Assembly: GCA_963728655.1 (NCBI GenBank)
Contig: CAVSLD010000006.1
Span: forward strand, 1,054,001 to 1,118,000
DNA: 64,000 bases
Direction: 5' to 3'
From: Iamia sp963728655
GTDB lineage: Bacteria > Actinomycetota > Acidimicrobiia > Acidimicrobiales > Iamiaceae
Shown: positions 10,311 to 20,405 of the stretch, piece after piece
Position numbering within the stretch: the stretch's first letter is position 1
Layout: every line of letters begins with the position of its first letter
The notes under the pieces: model-generated
Database searches by the model: none
Seen by the model: the letters and a program-made list of their open reading frames with translations, nothing else
What the model was told of the DNA's origin: nothing
Translations under genes and position numbers: made by a program

Positions 10311-11584
10311 ATGACCGCCGACCCCTCCTCGTCCCCGGCCCTGGCCGGACGGCGCATCGTCCTCGGCGTCACCGGCGGCATCGCCGCCTACAAGGCCATC
10401 GAGGTGTGCCGGCGCCTGGTCGACGCCGGGGCCCACGTGGCCCCCGTGCTCACCGACGGCGCCCTGCGCTTCGTGGGCGCCACCACCTTCTCGGCCCTGG
10501 CCAGCGAGCCCGCGGCCACCTCCCTGTTCGAGGGCCCCGACGCCATCCCCCACACCCGGCTGGGCCAGGGCGCCGACGTGGTGGTGGTCGCCCCGGCCAC
10601 GGCCCGCCTGCTGGCCGACTACGCCGGCGGCCGCTCGGGCGACCTGCTCACGGCCACGCTCCTCGCCACCCGGGCGCCGGTGGTGGTGGCCCCGGCCATG
10701 CACACCGAGATGTGGGAGCAGCCCGCGGTGCAGGAGAACCTCGCCACCCTGGCCCGCCGGGGCGTCACCGTGGTGCCGCCGGAGGAGGGCCGCCTGGCCG
10801 GCGGCGACGTCGGCGCCGGGCGCCTGGCCGACCCCGCCACCATCGTGGCCGCCACCGCGGGGGTCCTGGCGGCCCGCGACCTCGACGGGGCCAAGGTCCT
10901 GGTCACCGCGGGCGGCACCCGCGAGCGCATCGACGCGGTGCGGGTCATCAGCAACCGCTCCTCGGGCAAGCAGGGCTACGCGGTGGCCGCCGAGGCCGCC
11001 GCCCGCGGCGCGGCGGTCACCCTCGTGACCACCGTCGACCGGCCCACCCCGCCGGGCGTGGCCGAGGTGGTCCGGGTCGAGAGCGCGGCCGACATGCAGG
11101 CCGCGGTGGTCCCCCGGGCCCCCGCCATGGACGTGGTGGTGATGGCCGCCGCGGTGGCCGACTTCCGCCCCGCCGACCCCGCCACGGGCAAGATCAAGAA
11201 GGACGCGGGCCCGCCCGCCCTCACCCTCGAGCCCACCCACGACTTCCTGGTCGACCTGGGCCGGGACAAGCCCGCCGGCCAGGTGCTGGTGGGCTTCGCG
11301 GCCGAGACCGACGACCTCGCGGCCAACGCCCGGGGCAAGCTCGAGCGCAAGGGCCTCGACCTCATCGTGGGCAACGACGTGAGCGCCCCCGGCGTCGGCT
11401 TCGAGCACGACACCAACCAGGTGGTTCTCGTCGGGGCCGACGGGATCGACAAAGATGTGCCCCTGAGCGACAAGCGCGCCGTGGCGCGCGCCGTGATCGA
11501 TGCCGTGGTGGCCCTGCGCCCCAGCGCCACGGTGCCGGGGGGCCCGGCGCAGACCGAGATCCAGAGCAACAAGGAGACCCATCA

Positions 11585-11588
<4 letters not shown>
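10311..11588 (+). CDS. coaBC: Bifunctional phosphopantothenoylcysteine decarboxylase/synthetase
   Basis: Two consecutive steps of coenzyme A synthesis in a 425-residue protein. The N-terminal flavoprotein half (CoaC) has VLGVTGGIAAYKAIEVCRRL, the catalytic His region IPHTRLGQGAD and PAMHTEMWEQPAVQ. The C-terminal half (CoaB) starts near residue 190 with VLVTAGGTRERIDAVRVISN, followed by SSGKQGYAVA and the conserved TGKIKKD lysine motif. The last 20 residues are low complexity. Its stop overlaps the metK start (GTGA), so the two are co-translated. Confidence 0.96.
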
Positions 11589-12775
<1,187 letters not shown>

Positions 12776-12798
12776 GGGCCCCCACGCCCTCCGCGCCC

Positions 12799-12850
12799 CG
12801 AACCGGTGTCGGTCCCGGTCGTCCCGACGACCGCGAGCGACACCGGTTCG
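12799..12850. repeat. 52-bp interspersed palindrome, class B copy 2
   Basis: Perfect 13-bp terminal arms CGAACCGGTGTCG / CGACACCGGTTCG with GGTCG/CGACC inside, between metK and priA. It could act as a bidirectional RNA hairpin. It aligns base for base in length with the other class B copies. Confidence 0.85.
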
Positions 12851-12875
12851 CCGCGTGCGCCCGGCAGGGGCGGCG

Positions 12876-14762
12876 GTGACGGTCGACGGGGCTGACCGGG
12901 CCGACCGGGCCGACCGGGCCCAGGGCCGCCTGGCCCTGCCCGACGACGCGCCCACGCCGCGGCGCGACGCGCCCGTCGACGGGCCCGCCCCGCCCCCCAC
13001 CGGACGGGTGGTGCGGGTCGTGCCCGACGTGGCCGGGATCGGGCGCGAGTTCGACTACGCCGTGCCCGAGCGGTTCGCCGACCAGGTGGCGATGGGCAGC
13101 ATCGTCCGGGTCGACCTGAACGGCCGCCGGGTCCGGGCCTGGGTGGTGGCCGACGACGTGGCCGCGCCCCCCGGCGTGGCGGTGAAGGACCTGGCCCGGC
13201 TCACCGGCATGGGCCCGCCCGCCGACCTGGTCGAGCTGTCGGCCTGGGCCGCGTGGCGCTGGGCCGGGCGCCGCCGCACCTTCCTGGTGGCGGCGTCGCC
13301 ACCGGGCCGGGTGACGTCCCTGCCGGCCCCCCCACCCCCGCCCCCCGTGGGCGTGAGCATCCCCGCCGGGCCCACCGCCGAGGCCGCCCTGGGCCACGAC
13401 CGGGCGGTGCTGCGGCTCCCGCCCGCGGCCGACCGCTACGCCCTGGTCGTCGCCGCCCTCGCCGCGACCCCTCCCGGCCGCGACGCCCTGGTCCTGTGCC
13501 CGTCGGTGGCCCAGGCCCGGGCCCTCGCCGCCCGGCTCCGGCGCTCGGGCACGCCTGTGGCCTGCGTGGCCCACCACCAGCCCGGCACGGCCGCGGCCGG
13601 AGAGTGGGCCCGGGCCGCGGCCGGGGGCTGCACGGTGGTCGGCGCCCGGGCCGGGGCGTGGGCGCCGATGCCGCGCCTGGGCCGGGTGGTGGTGCTCGAC
13701 GAGCACGACGAGGCCTACCAGGAGGAGGGTTCGCCCACCTGGCACGCCCGCGACGTGGCCGTCGAGCGGGCCCGCCGGGCCGGCGCCGCGGCCCTGCTGG
13801 TGTCGCCGTGTCCCACCCTCGAGGCCCTGGGGTGGGGCACCCTGGTGGCGCCGGGGCGGTCCGAGGAGCGCCGGGGCTGGCCCGCCCTCCTGCTGGTCGA
13901 CCGTCGGGAGGAGGACCCGGCCGCGGGGATGCTCACCGAGCCCCTGGCCGCCCTGCTCCGGGAGGGGGGCCGGGTGGTCTGCGTCGTCAACCGCACCGGT
14001 CGCTCCCGCCTGTCGGCCTGTGCCCGCTGCCGGGAGGTGGCCGCCTGCACCGAGTGCGGCGGCGCCCTGGCCCAGGCGGCCGACGACGACCGGCTGGCCT
14101 GCACCCGCTGCGGCACCAGCCGCCCCGTGGTGTGCGCCGAGTGCGGATCCACCCGCTTCCGCGTCCTGCGCCCCGGCGTGAGCCGCCTGCGCGACGAGCT
14201 GGCCGCCCTGGTGGGCGAGGACGTCGACGAGGTCACCGCCGCCTCCACCGGCCCGGCGCCCACCACGCGGGTCGTCATCGGCACCGAGGCCGCCCTGCAC
14301 CGGGTGGACCGGGCCGACGCGGTGGCCTTCCTCGACGTCGACCAGGAGCTGCTCGCCCCCCGGGAGCGGGCCCGGGAGCAGGCCCTGGCCCTGCTGGCCC
14401 GGGCCGCCCGGCTGGTGCGGGGCCGGGCCGAGCACGGCCGGGTGCTGGTCCAGACCCGCATGCCCGACGACGTGGTCCTCCAGGCCGCCCTCCACGCCGA
14501 CCCGGACCGGGTGCGGGTGGTCGAGGAGGCCACCCGGATCGCCCTCGGGCTGTCGCCCGCCCGGGCCGTGGCCCTCGTGTCGGGCGCGGCCGCCGACGCC
14601 TACGTCGACGCCCTCGGCCACCCCGAGGGCGTCGAGGTCCAGGGCGGCTCGGGGGAGTGGCGGCTCCGGGCCGCCGACCACCGGGTGCTGTGCGACGCCC
14701 TCGCCGCGGTGGAGCGCCCTCCTGGCCGCCTCCGCCTCGAGGTCGATCCGCTGCGGGCCTGA
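12876..14762 (+). CDS. priA: Primosomal protein N' (PriA), degenerate helicase type
   Basis: Replication-restart protein of 628 residues. The N-terminal 3'-end-binding domain reads VVRVVPDVAGIGREFDYAVP. A zinc-binding region has four CxxC pairs (382/385, 391/394, 409/412, 420/423). The helicase core is eroded: no GxxGSGKT Walker A is visible and the Walker B region reads LDEHDEAYQEE. This is known for actinobacterial PriA, which is thought to lack helicase activity. A Pro-rich linker occurs near residue 150. The GTG at 12876 lacks a strong ribosome site. It is normally followed by def-fmt, but here four other genes intervene. Confidence 0.88.
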   Translation: MTVDGADRADRADRAQGRLALPDDAPTPRRDAPVDGPAPPPTGRVVRVVPDVAGIGREFDYAVPERFADQVAMGSIVRVDLNGRRVRAWVVADDVAAPPGVAVKDLARLTGMGPPADLVELSAWAAWRWAGRRRTFLVAASPPGRVTSLPAPPPPPPVGVSIPAGPTAEAALGHDRAVLRLPPAADRYALVVAALAATPPGRDALVLCPSVAQARALAARLRRSGTPVACVAHHQPGTAAAGEWARAAAGGCTVVGARAGAWAPMPRLGRVVVLDEHDEAYQEEGSPTWHARDVAVERARRAGAAALLVSPCPTLEALGWGTLVAPGRSEERRGWPALLLVDRREEDPAAGMLTEPLAALLREGGRVVCVVNRTGRSRLSACARCREVAACTECGGALAQAADDDRLACTRCGTSRPVVCAECGSTRFRVLRPGVSRLRDELAALVGEDVDEVTAASTGPAPTTRVVIGTEAALHRVDRADAVAFLDVDQELLAPRERAREQALALLARAARLVRGRAEHGRVLVQTRMPDDVVLQAALHADPDRVRVVEEATRIALGLSPARAVALVSGAAADAYVDALGHPEGVEVQGGSGEWRLRAADHRVLCDALAAVERPPGRLRLEVDPLRA

Positions 14763-14772
14763 GCGCGGCTCC

Positions 14773-15237
14773 CTACCGGTGCTCGGCCGCCAGGTGGGCG
14801 GTCTCGACGCGGGCGACGAAGCGGCCCAGCAGGTCGGCGAGGGCGGCCCGCTCGTCGTCGTCGAAGTCGCGGAGCACCTCCTCCAGCCAGGCCCGTCGGG
14901 CCGCGGCCAGCCGGCCGCGGAGGTCGCGGCCCTCCGGCGTGAGGCGGTGGGCCCGGGCCCGGCCGTCGTCGGGGTCGGGGTCGCGGGCGACGTACCCCTC
15001 GTCCACCAGCCGGGCCACCTGGCGGCTCGCGGTGGAGACGTCGACGCCGGCCGCCTCGGCCAGGACCGACAGGCGGGCCGGCTCCAGCTCCTCGACCCGC
15101 GCCAGCATCACCGCGCCGGCGCGCTCGATGTCGGTGCCCGCGGCCCGGTGCAGCTCGCGGTTGCCCCGGGGGTCGTTGGCCCGGCGCACGAGGGTGATGA
15201 GGGCGCCCTCGATGCCCGCGATGTCGTCGTCTTGCAC
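14773..15237 (-). CDS. MarR-family transcriptional regulator
   Basis: A 154-residue winged-helix protein. Its DNA-binding region LSVLAEAAGVDVSTASRQVARLVDEGYVARDPDPDDGRARAHRLT is split here as recognition helix VSTASRQVARL and wing DPDDGRARAHRLT. It is divergent from the DHA2 transporter at 15305 and likely represses it and itself through the palindrome at 15266. The GTG at 15237 is preceded by TATCCT with 6 nt between, so the mRNA appears leaderless. The ligand is unknown. Confidence 0.88.
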   Translation of the reverse strand: MQDDDIAGIEGALITLVRRANDPRGNRELHRAAGTDIERAGAVMLARVEELEPARLSVLAEAAGVDVSTASRQVARLVDEGYVARDPDPDDGRARAHRLTPEGRDLRGRLAAARRAWLEEVLRDFDDDERAALADLLGRFVARVETAHLAAEHR

Positions 15238-15243
15238 GGGTCC

Positions 15244-15282
15244 AGGATAGACCGGGTAGCGTCTGTTGGTTGTACGAACCAA
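15244..15282. promoter_or_regulatory. Divergent marR/MFS promoters and operator
   Basis: TATCCT on the minus strand (15249-15244) is the marR -10, and TAGCGT (15257-15262) on the plus strand is the transporter -10. The 17-bp dyad TTGGTTGTACGAACCAA (15266-15282) covers the transporter start site and the marR -35 area, as expected for a MarR operator. Confidence 0.6.
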
Positions 15283-15304
15283 CCATTGGCGGAGGCAGCA
15301 GCAC

Positions 15305-16819
15305 GTGACCCCTCGGGACGACACCGTCGACGGCGCCACCGGTGCCGCCAGCGATGGATCGATCGCCGGCATCCCGTACCGCTGGGTGGCCATGGGGGTG
15401 GTCCTCTTCGGGACGTTCATGGTGGTGCTCGACACCACGGTGGTGAACCTGGGCCTGCCCTCGCTGCAGCGCGACTTCGGCACCGTCGAGGGCATCGAGT
15501 GGGTGGTGACCGCCTACCTGGCCTCGGTGGGCGTGTCCCAGATGCTGAGCGGCTGGTCGGCCGACCGGTTCGGCCGCAAGGCCATGTTCATGTTCTCCCT
15601 CGCCCTCTTCACCGGCGCCTCGATCCTCTGCGCCGTCTCGCCCGGCCTGGGCGTGCTCGTGGCCGCACGGGTGCTCCAGGGGGTCGGCGGCGGGCTGATG
15701 ATGCCGGTGGCCATGGCCATGATCTACGAGCTGTTCGAGCCCCACGAGCGGGGCAAGGCCCTCGGCTACTTCGGCATCGCCGTCATGGCCGCGCCGGCCA
15801 TCGGCCCGGTCCTGGGCGGCAGCCTGGTGTCCTCGCTCGGCTGGCGGTGGCTCTTCCTCATCAACGTGCCCATCGGCCTCGTCGGGTTCCCCGTCGCGGC
15901 CCGCCTGCTGCGCGACACGGGCTACCGCGAGGTCCGGCCCCTCGACCGCCTCGGCCTCGGGCTCAGCGGCGTGGGCCTGGCCGCCCTCCTGATCGGCGTG
16001 TCCAAGGGCGCATCGTGGGGGTGGACCAGCCCCGCCGTCGTCGTGCTGGTGGGCCTCGGCGTGGTCCTGCTGGCGCTCTTCGTCCGCCACGCCGTCACCA
16101 CCGAGCACCCGCTGGTGGAGATGCGCATCCTCGCCAACCCGGTCTTCGCCATCGGGATGGTCGCCATCGCGCTGCTCACCGTGGCCCAGTACTCCCGGCT
16201 CGTCTACATCCCCCTCGAGCTGGGCACCGTCCGCGACGTCTCCGAGCTGCGCATCGGGCTGGTGATGCTCCCCTCGGCGCTGGGCATCGCCCTGACCATG
16301 CCCATCGGTGGACGCATGGCCGACCGCATCGGCGCCCGCATCCCGGTCACCGTCGGCGCCCTCGTCCTGGGCGGGTCGTTCGTGGCCCTGGCCGGGGTCA
16401 CCCGCACCACCTCGCTCCCGCTGCTCGCCTTCATCCTCTTCGTGGGCGGCCTGGGCAGCGGTCTGGCCATGATGGCCCCCAACATCGTGGCCATGAACGC
16501 GGTCAGCGCCACCAAGGTGTCCCAGGCGTCGGCGCTCAGCCAGACCGCCCGGCAGGTGGCCGCGGCCATCGGCGTGGCCATCATCGCCTCGGTCTTCGCC
16601 TCGGCCCGCCCCGACGGGCCGGCCGGTTCGGCCGACCTGGGGCCCTACCGGGTCGTGTTCCTGGTGGCCGCCGGCATCCTCGTCGTGGCCGCCCTCGTGG
16701 CCCAGCTGGTGCCGGGCAAGGCCAAGGCGCTGCAGCTCCAGGCCGACCGCAAGGCGGAGATGGAGGCCCTCGGCCTCGACCCCGAGGCCGACGAGCCCGC
16801 GGTGATGGCCGAGGCCTGA
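15305..16819 (+). CDS. MFS drug/H+ antiporter, DHA2 (EmrB/QacA) family
   Basis: A 504-residue membrane exporter with about 14 predicted helices. Conserved motifs include LDTTVVNLGLPSLQRDFG in helix 1, the A motif GWSADRFGRKAMFM between helices 2 and 3, and the C motif APAIGPVLGGSL in helix 5. The GTG at 15305 follows GGAGG with 9 nt. The divergent MarR gene and shared operator suggest substrate-induced efflux. The substrate cannot be read from the sequence. It ends convergent to the MFS gene at 16901, with a class A palindrome between them. Confidence 0.9.
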   Translation: MTPRDDTVDGATGAASDGSIAGIPYRWVAMGVVLFGTFMVVLDTTVVNLGLPSLQRDFGTVEGIEWVVTAYLASVGVSQMLSGWSADRFGRKAMFMFSLALFTGASILCAVSPGLGVLVAARVLQGVGGGLMMPVAMAMIYELFEPHERGKALGYFGIAVMAAPAIGPVLGGSLVSSLGWRWLFLINVPIGLVGFPVAARLLRDTGYREVRPLDRLGLGLSGVGLAALLIGVSKGASWGWTSPAVVVLVGLGVVLLALFVRHAVTTEHPLVEMRILANPVFAIGMVAIALLTVAQYSRLVYIPLELGTVRDVSELRIGLVMLPSALGIALTMPIGGRMADRIGARIPVTVGALVLGGSFVALAGVTRTTSLPLLAFILFVGGLGSGLAMMAPNIVAMNAVSATKVSQASALSQTARQVAAAIGVAIIASVFASARPDGPAGSADLGPYRVVFLVAAGILVVAALVAQLVPGKAKALQLQADRKAEMEALGLDPEADEPAVMAEA

Positions 16820-16837
16820 CCCCCCACCCGTTCGAGG

Positions 16838-16889
16838 CGAGCTTTGTACGGAAGTCGCCACATGTGGCGCACTTCCGCTCAAAGTTCAG
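16838..16889. repeat. Interspersed palindrome, class A copy 3
   Basis: Core GGAAGTCGCCACATGTGGCG with arm ACTTCC, and outer arms CTTTG/CAAAG. It lies between two convergent MFS genes, where the hairpin could serve as a bidirectional terminator. The centre GCCACATGTGGC is a perfect palindrome. Confidence 0.75.
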
Positions 16890-16900
16890 GGGCTGGTGGC

Positions 16901-18229
16901 TCAGGCGGTGGCGGCGGCCTCGCCCTTGACCCGGGTCAGGCCCACCGCCGCGATGACCGGGACCGCCCCGGCCACGCAGAGGGCGGTGGAGGTGGTGGTG
17001 AGGTCGGCGACGCTGCCGTCGACGAGGGCGGCGAAGGGGCGGCTGCCGAGCAGGGCCACCGACCACAGGGCCATCACCCGGCCCCGCAGGGCCTCGGGCA
17101 CCCGGCGCTGGAGGGCGCCGTTGAGCGAGGTGACGCCGATGAGGAACCCGGCGCCGGCCAGGGCCAGGGCCACCAGGCCCACGGCCTCGTGGGGGCTGAA
17201 GGCCAGGCCGACCAGCCCGGCCGAGATCAGGAGGAACGCGAGCTGGGTGGCCCGCAGGCCGCCGAGGCGGCCCCGGATGCGCTCGACCACCAGGGCGGTG
17301 GCCGCGGCCCCGGCCCCGAAGGCGGAGACCAGGGCGCCCACGAAGGCGTCGGTGTGGCCGAAGCCGTCGGCCACGGCGGGGGAGAGGGTGTTGACCGGGT
17401 CCGACGCCCAGCCCAGGGCCAGGGTGGCGGCCAGGATCGGGACGGCCACGGGGTCGGCCCGAGCCCAGCGGAACCCACCCCGGATCGAGCGGTCGCCGTC
17501 GTCGGTGGCGTGGTCGATCTCCACCGGCCGGGGCCGGATCACCAGCAGCACGCCGACCAGCACCAGGAAGCTCGCCGCGTTCACGCCGAAGGCCGCCGCC
17601 GCGCCGGCCGCGCCGATCACCAGGCCGGCCAGGGCGGGGCCGATGGCCCGCGCCAGGTTGAAGGTGACCGAGCTGAGGGCGATGGCCGAGTCGAGGTCCT
17701 CCCGGCGCACCAGCTGGGGGACGATGGCCTGGATCATCGGGACCGAGAAGGCGTAGCCCACGCCGATCACCACGGTGGCGGCGAACACCGGCAGGGGCCC
17801 GCCCAGGCCGTCCACGCCGACGAGGGCGACGGCCACGGCCAGGCCGGCGGCGCCGACGAAGGACACCAGCTGGGCGCCGATGAGCAGCCGGCGGCGGTCG
17901 ACGCGGTCGCCGGCCACGCCGGCCCACGGCGAGAGCAGCAGGGTGGCGCCGAACTGCAGGGCGCTGACCACCCCGACCAGCGTGTTGGAGCCCGTCACCG
18001 CGTAGATGACCACCGCGGCGGCCAGGTTCTGGAACCAGTTGCCGGCGTTGGACACCAGGCTCCCGAGGAAGAAGGGCCCGAAGGTCCGGTCCGTCAGCAG
18101 CGTCCACGGTCGGGCCGTGGACGTCTCGGCCCGCCCCTCTCCGGCGTCGGGCCCACCGGTGGCGTCGTCGACGTGGTCGGGGGGAGCCGCGTCGGGCGGG
18201 GTCGCCTCGGTGGGGGCCGCTTCGGTCAC
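16901..18229 (-). CDS. MFS transporter, DHA3-like
   Basis: A 442-residue membrane protein with about 12 helices. It begins, after a 45-residue Pro/Glu/Asp-rich cytoplasmic tail, with FGPFFLGSLVSNAGNWFQNL, the typical first helix of enterobactin-exporter-like (EntS/DHA3) MFS proteins. The loop motif AGVAGDRVDRRRLL is present between helices 2 and 3. The GTG at 18229 overlaps the stop of the upstream methyltransferase gene (GTGA), so both are probably one transcript. Role unknown; efflux of a small molecule is the usual function of the family. Confidence 0.85.
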   Translation of the reverse strand: MTEAAPTEATPPDAAPPDHVDDATGGPDAGEGRAETSTARPWTLLTDRTFGPFFLGSLVSNAGNWFQNLAAAVVIYAVTGSNTLVGVVSALQFGATLLLSPWAGVAGDRVDRRRLLIGAQLVSFVGAAGLAVAVALVGVDGLGGPLPVFAATVVIGVGYAFSVPMIQAIVPQLVRREDLDSAIALSSVTFNLARAIGPALAGLVIGAAGAAAAFGVNAASFLVLVGVLLVIRPRPVEIDHATDDGDRSIRGGFRWARADPVAVPILAATLALGWASDPVNTLSPAVADGFGHTDAFVGALVSAFGAGAAATALVVERIRGRLGGLRATQLAFLLISAGLVGLAFSPHEAVGLVALALAGAGFLIGVTSLNGALQRRVPEALRGRVMALWSVALLGSRPFAALVDGSVADLTTTSTALCVAGAVPVIAAVGLTRVKGEAAATA

Positions 18230-18852
18230 GAGGCGGGGGGCGGGGCCACGTCGAGCAGCCGGTAGCCACGGCGCGAGCCCCGCCGGGCGACGGCGTGGCC
18301 CTGCTCGCCGAGCCACCGGGCGAGGGAGTCGGCCCCGAGGTTCCGGGCCACCACCAGGTGGGCCTCGGCCGCCGGGGACCGCCGGGCCAGCCAGTCGGTC
18401 AGCAGGTCGTGGAGGGCGGCCTTGCCCACCCGGATGGGCGGGTTGGACCAGATGCCGTCGACCACCAGGTCGTCGGGCACGTCGTCGGGGGTGGCGGTGC
18501 GGACCCGCGTCCCCACGCCGGCCGCATCGGCGTTGGCCCGCGTGAGCGCCACCGCCCGCTCGTTGACGTCGACGGCCCACACCGTGGCCTCGGGCGCCCA
18601 CAGGGCCAGGGCCACGGCGATGGGCCCGTACCCGCAGCCGACGTCGACCAGCGTCGCCGCCCCCGGTCCGGGGCGGGCCCCGTCGTCGAGGAGGAACCGG
18701 GTGCCGGGGTCGACGGCGCCGGGGGAGAACGTGCCGGCATCGGTGCGGAGGGTGACCTCGGTGTCGACGCCGTCGAGGTCGAGCACCACCCGGGCCGGTC
18801 GTGACGCGGCGCGGGGCCGGGCCGCGAAGTAGTGGTCGGCACCGGAGGTCAC
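18226..18852 (-). CDS. RsmC-like 16S rRNA (guanine-N2) methyltransferase
   Basis: A 208-residue SAM-dependent methyltransferase with HYFAARP at the start, LVDVGCGYGPIAVALA as motif I, WAVDVNERAVALTRANA as motif II and the N-P-P catalytic motif in SNPPIRVGKAALHDLL. This pattern fits the RsmC/RlmG group that methylates guanine in rRNA. The GTG at 18852 is preceded by TACGGT on the minus strand at 8 nt, suggesting near-leaderless transcription. The longer 235-residue reading from 18933 would add an Arg/Pro-rich stretch with no family match. Confidence 0.85.
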   Translation of the reverse strand: MTSGADHYFAARPRAASRPARVVLDLDGVDTEVTLRTDAGTFSPGAVDPGTRFLLDDGARPGPGAATLVDVGCGYGPIAVALALWAPEATVWAVDVNERAVALTRANADAAGVGTRVRTATPDDVPDDLVVDGIWSNPPIRVGKAALHDLLTDWLARRSPAAEAHLVVARNLGADSLARWLGEQGHAVARRGSRRGYRLLDVAPPPAS

Positions 18853-18946
18853 GGCCTCGGACCGTACCGGCGGACCCCGCCCGGCCCTCCTTCCCGAGCG
18901 CTCCCCGGGGCGGGCGCCGAGGGGTCGTCGCACCGGCGACAGCCGG

Positions 18947-18952
18947 TAGCCT
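18947..18952 (+). promoter_or_regulatory. -10 box of def
   Basis: TAGCCT ends 6 nt before the def ATG, and there is no ribosome site. Transcription would start at the A of the start codon. Confidence 0.45.
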
Positions 18953-18958
18953 CCGACG

Positions 18959-19495
18959 ATGGCCGCCTACGACATCCGCATCATCGGCGACCCCGTGCTG
19001 CGGGAGGTCGCCGACGATGTCACCGACATCGACGGGGCCCTGGTCAAGGTGGCCGAGGGCATGGTCGACGCCATGTACCGGGCCGACGGGCTGGCCGTGG
19101 CCGCCCCCCAGGTGGGGGTGCGCAAGCGGGTCGTGGTGTACCAGCTGCTCGACGACCCCGAGCCGTCGGTCATCGTGAACCCCCGCATCGTCGAGTCGGG
19201 CGACGAGATGTGGTCCTACTCCGAGGGCTGCCTGTCCATCCCCGGTGTGTTCTGGGACATCGACCGGCCCAAGCAGGTCCACGTGGTGGGCCTCGACCTC
19301 GACGGCAACGAGGTCTCGGTCGAGGCCGACGAGCTGGCCGCCCGGATGTACCAGCACGAGCTCGACCACCTCGACGGCGTGCTCATGACCGAGCGCCTCG
19401 ACGAGGACCAGCAGCGCGACGCCCGCCGGGTCGTCCGCGAGCTGCTGATGGCCCGGTCCGAGGCCGGGCCCCGCGCCGACAGCCTGCTGCCCTAG
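18959..19495 (+). CDS. def: Peptide deformylase
   Basis: Removes the formyl group from nascent proteins. The 178-residue metalloenzyme has the three motifs of the family: GLAVAAPQVG, EGCLSIPG with metal ligand Cys91, and QHELDHLDG with His133, Glu134 and His137. It is followed after 4 nt by fmt, whose product adds the same formyl group to initiator tRNA. The apparent -10 six nt upstream suggests leaderless translation. The C-terminal extension after residue 155 is longer than in the shortest bacterial forms. Confidence 0.97.
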   Translation: MAAYDIRIIGDPVLREVADDVTDIDGALVKVAEGMVDAMYRADGLAVAAPQVGVRKRVVVYQLLDDPEPSVIVNPRIVESGDEMWSYSEGCLSIPGVFWDIDRPKQVHVVGLDLDGNEVSVEADELAARMYQHELDHLDGVLMTERLDEDQQRDARRVVRELLMARSEAGPRADSLLP

Positions 19496-19499
19496 GCCG

Positions 19500-20405
19500 G
19501 TGCCCGCCGCCCCGCCCCGCCACCCGCGGCGCGTCGCCTTCCTCGGCACCCCCGAGGCGGCTGTCCCCAGCCTGCGGGCCCTGGCCGCCTCCGACCTCGA
19601 CGTCGCCCTGGTCGTCTCCCAGCCCGACCGACGGCGCGGTCGGGGCCGGGGCACCAGCCCCACGCCGGTGAAGGCGGCGGCCCTCGACCTGGGCCTCCCC
19701 GTCACCGACGACGTCGACGAGGTGGCCGGGGCCGGGGTGGACCTCGGCGTGGTGGTCGCCTACGGCGAGATCCTCCGGGCCGCCCTGCTCGACGCGGTGC
19801 CCATGGTCAACGTCCACTTCTCCCTCCTGCCCCGCTGGCGGGGGGCGGCGCCGGTGGAGCGGGCCCTGCTGGCCGGCGACGAGCGCACCGGGGTGTGCGT
19901 GATGGAGGTGGTCGAGGCCCTCGACGCCGGCGGCGTGCACGCCCGGGCCGAGGTGCCCGTGGGCCCCGCCGCCACCGCCGCGTCGCTGCGGGCCGAGCTG
20001 GCCGACCTCGGTGCCGGGCTGCTGGTGCGCACGCTGCGCGACGGGCTGGGCCCACCGGAGCCCCAGGAGGGCGAGGTGACCTACGCCCGGAAGATCACCG
20101 GCGAGGACCTGCACCTGGACTGGACCCGCCCGGCCCCCGAGCTCGACCGGGTCGTGCGGGTCGGCGGGGCGTGGACCACCTTCCGTGACGCCCGCCTGCG
20201 GGTCTGGGCGGCGACACCCGCCGAGGGCGACGCCGCTGCGGTCGCGCCCGGCCACCTCGCCCTGGTCGACGGCGAGGTGGTGGCGGCCACCGGGGCCGGC
20301 GCCCTGGTGCTCGACGAGGTCCAGCCCGAGGGCCGGGCCCGCCAGGCCGCCCGCGACTGGGCCAACGGGGCCCGCCTCACCGGCGACGACCGGCTCGGTC
20401 CATGA
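19500..20405 (+). CDS. fmt: Methionyl-tRNA formyltransferase
   Basis: Formylates Met-tRNA(fMet). The 301-residue protein shows RVAFLGTPEAAVPSLRAL, VVSQPDRRRGRG, the catalytic-domain motif VNVHFSLLPRWRGAAPVERA and ITGEDLHLDWTRPA at the start of the C-terminal tRNA-binding domain. The GTG start lies 4 nt after the def stop. Its stop overlaps the rsmB ATG (ATGA). Length and motifs are standard. Confidence 0.96.
   Translation: MPAAPPRHPRRVAFLGTPEAAVPSLRALAASDLDVALVVSQPDRRRGRGRGTSPTPVKAAALDLGLPVTDDVDEVAGAGVDLGVVVAYGEILRAALLDAVPMVNVHFSLLPRWRGAAPVERALLAGDERTGVCVMEVVEALDAGGVHARAEVPVGPAATAASLRAELADLGAGLLVRTLRDGLGPPEPQEGEVTYARKITGEDLHLDWTRPAPELDRVVRVGGAWTTFRDARLRVWAATPAEGDAAAVAPGHLALVDGEVVAATGAGALVLDEVQPEGRARQAARDWANGARLTGDDRLGP

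Noticed and set aside
13320..13350. C-rich run in priA considered as a regulatory or quadruplex element
   Set aside because: It encodes a proline-rich linker in frame and needs no other explanation.
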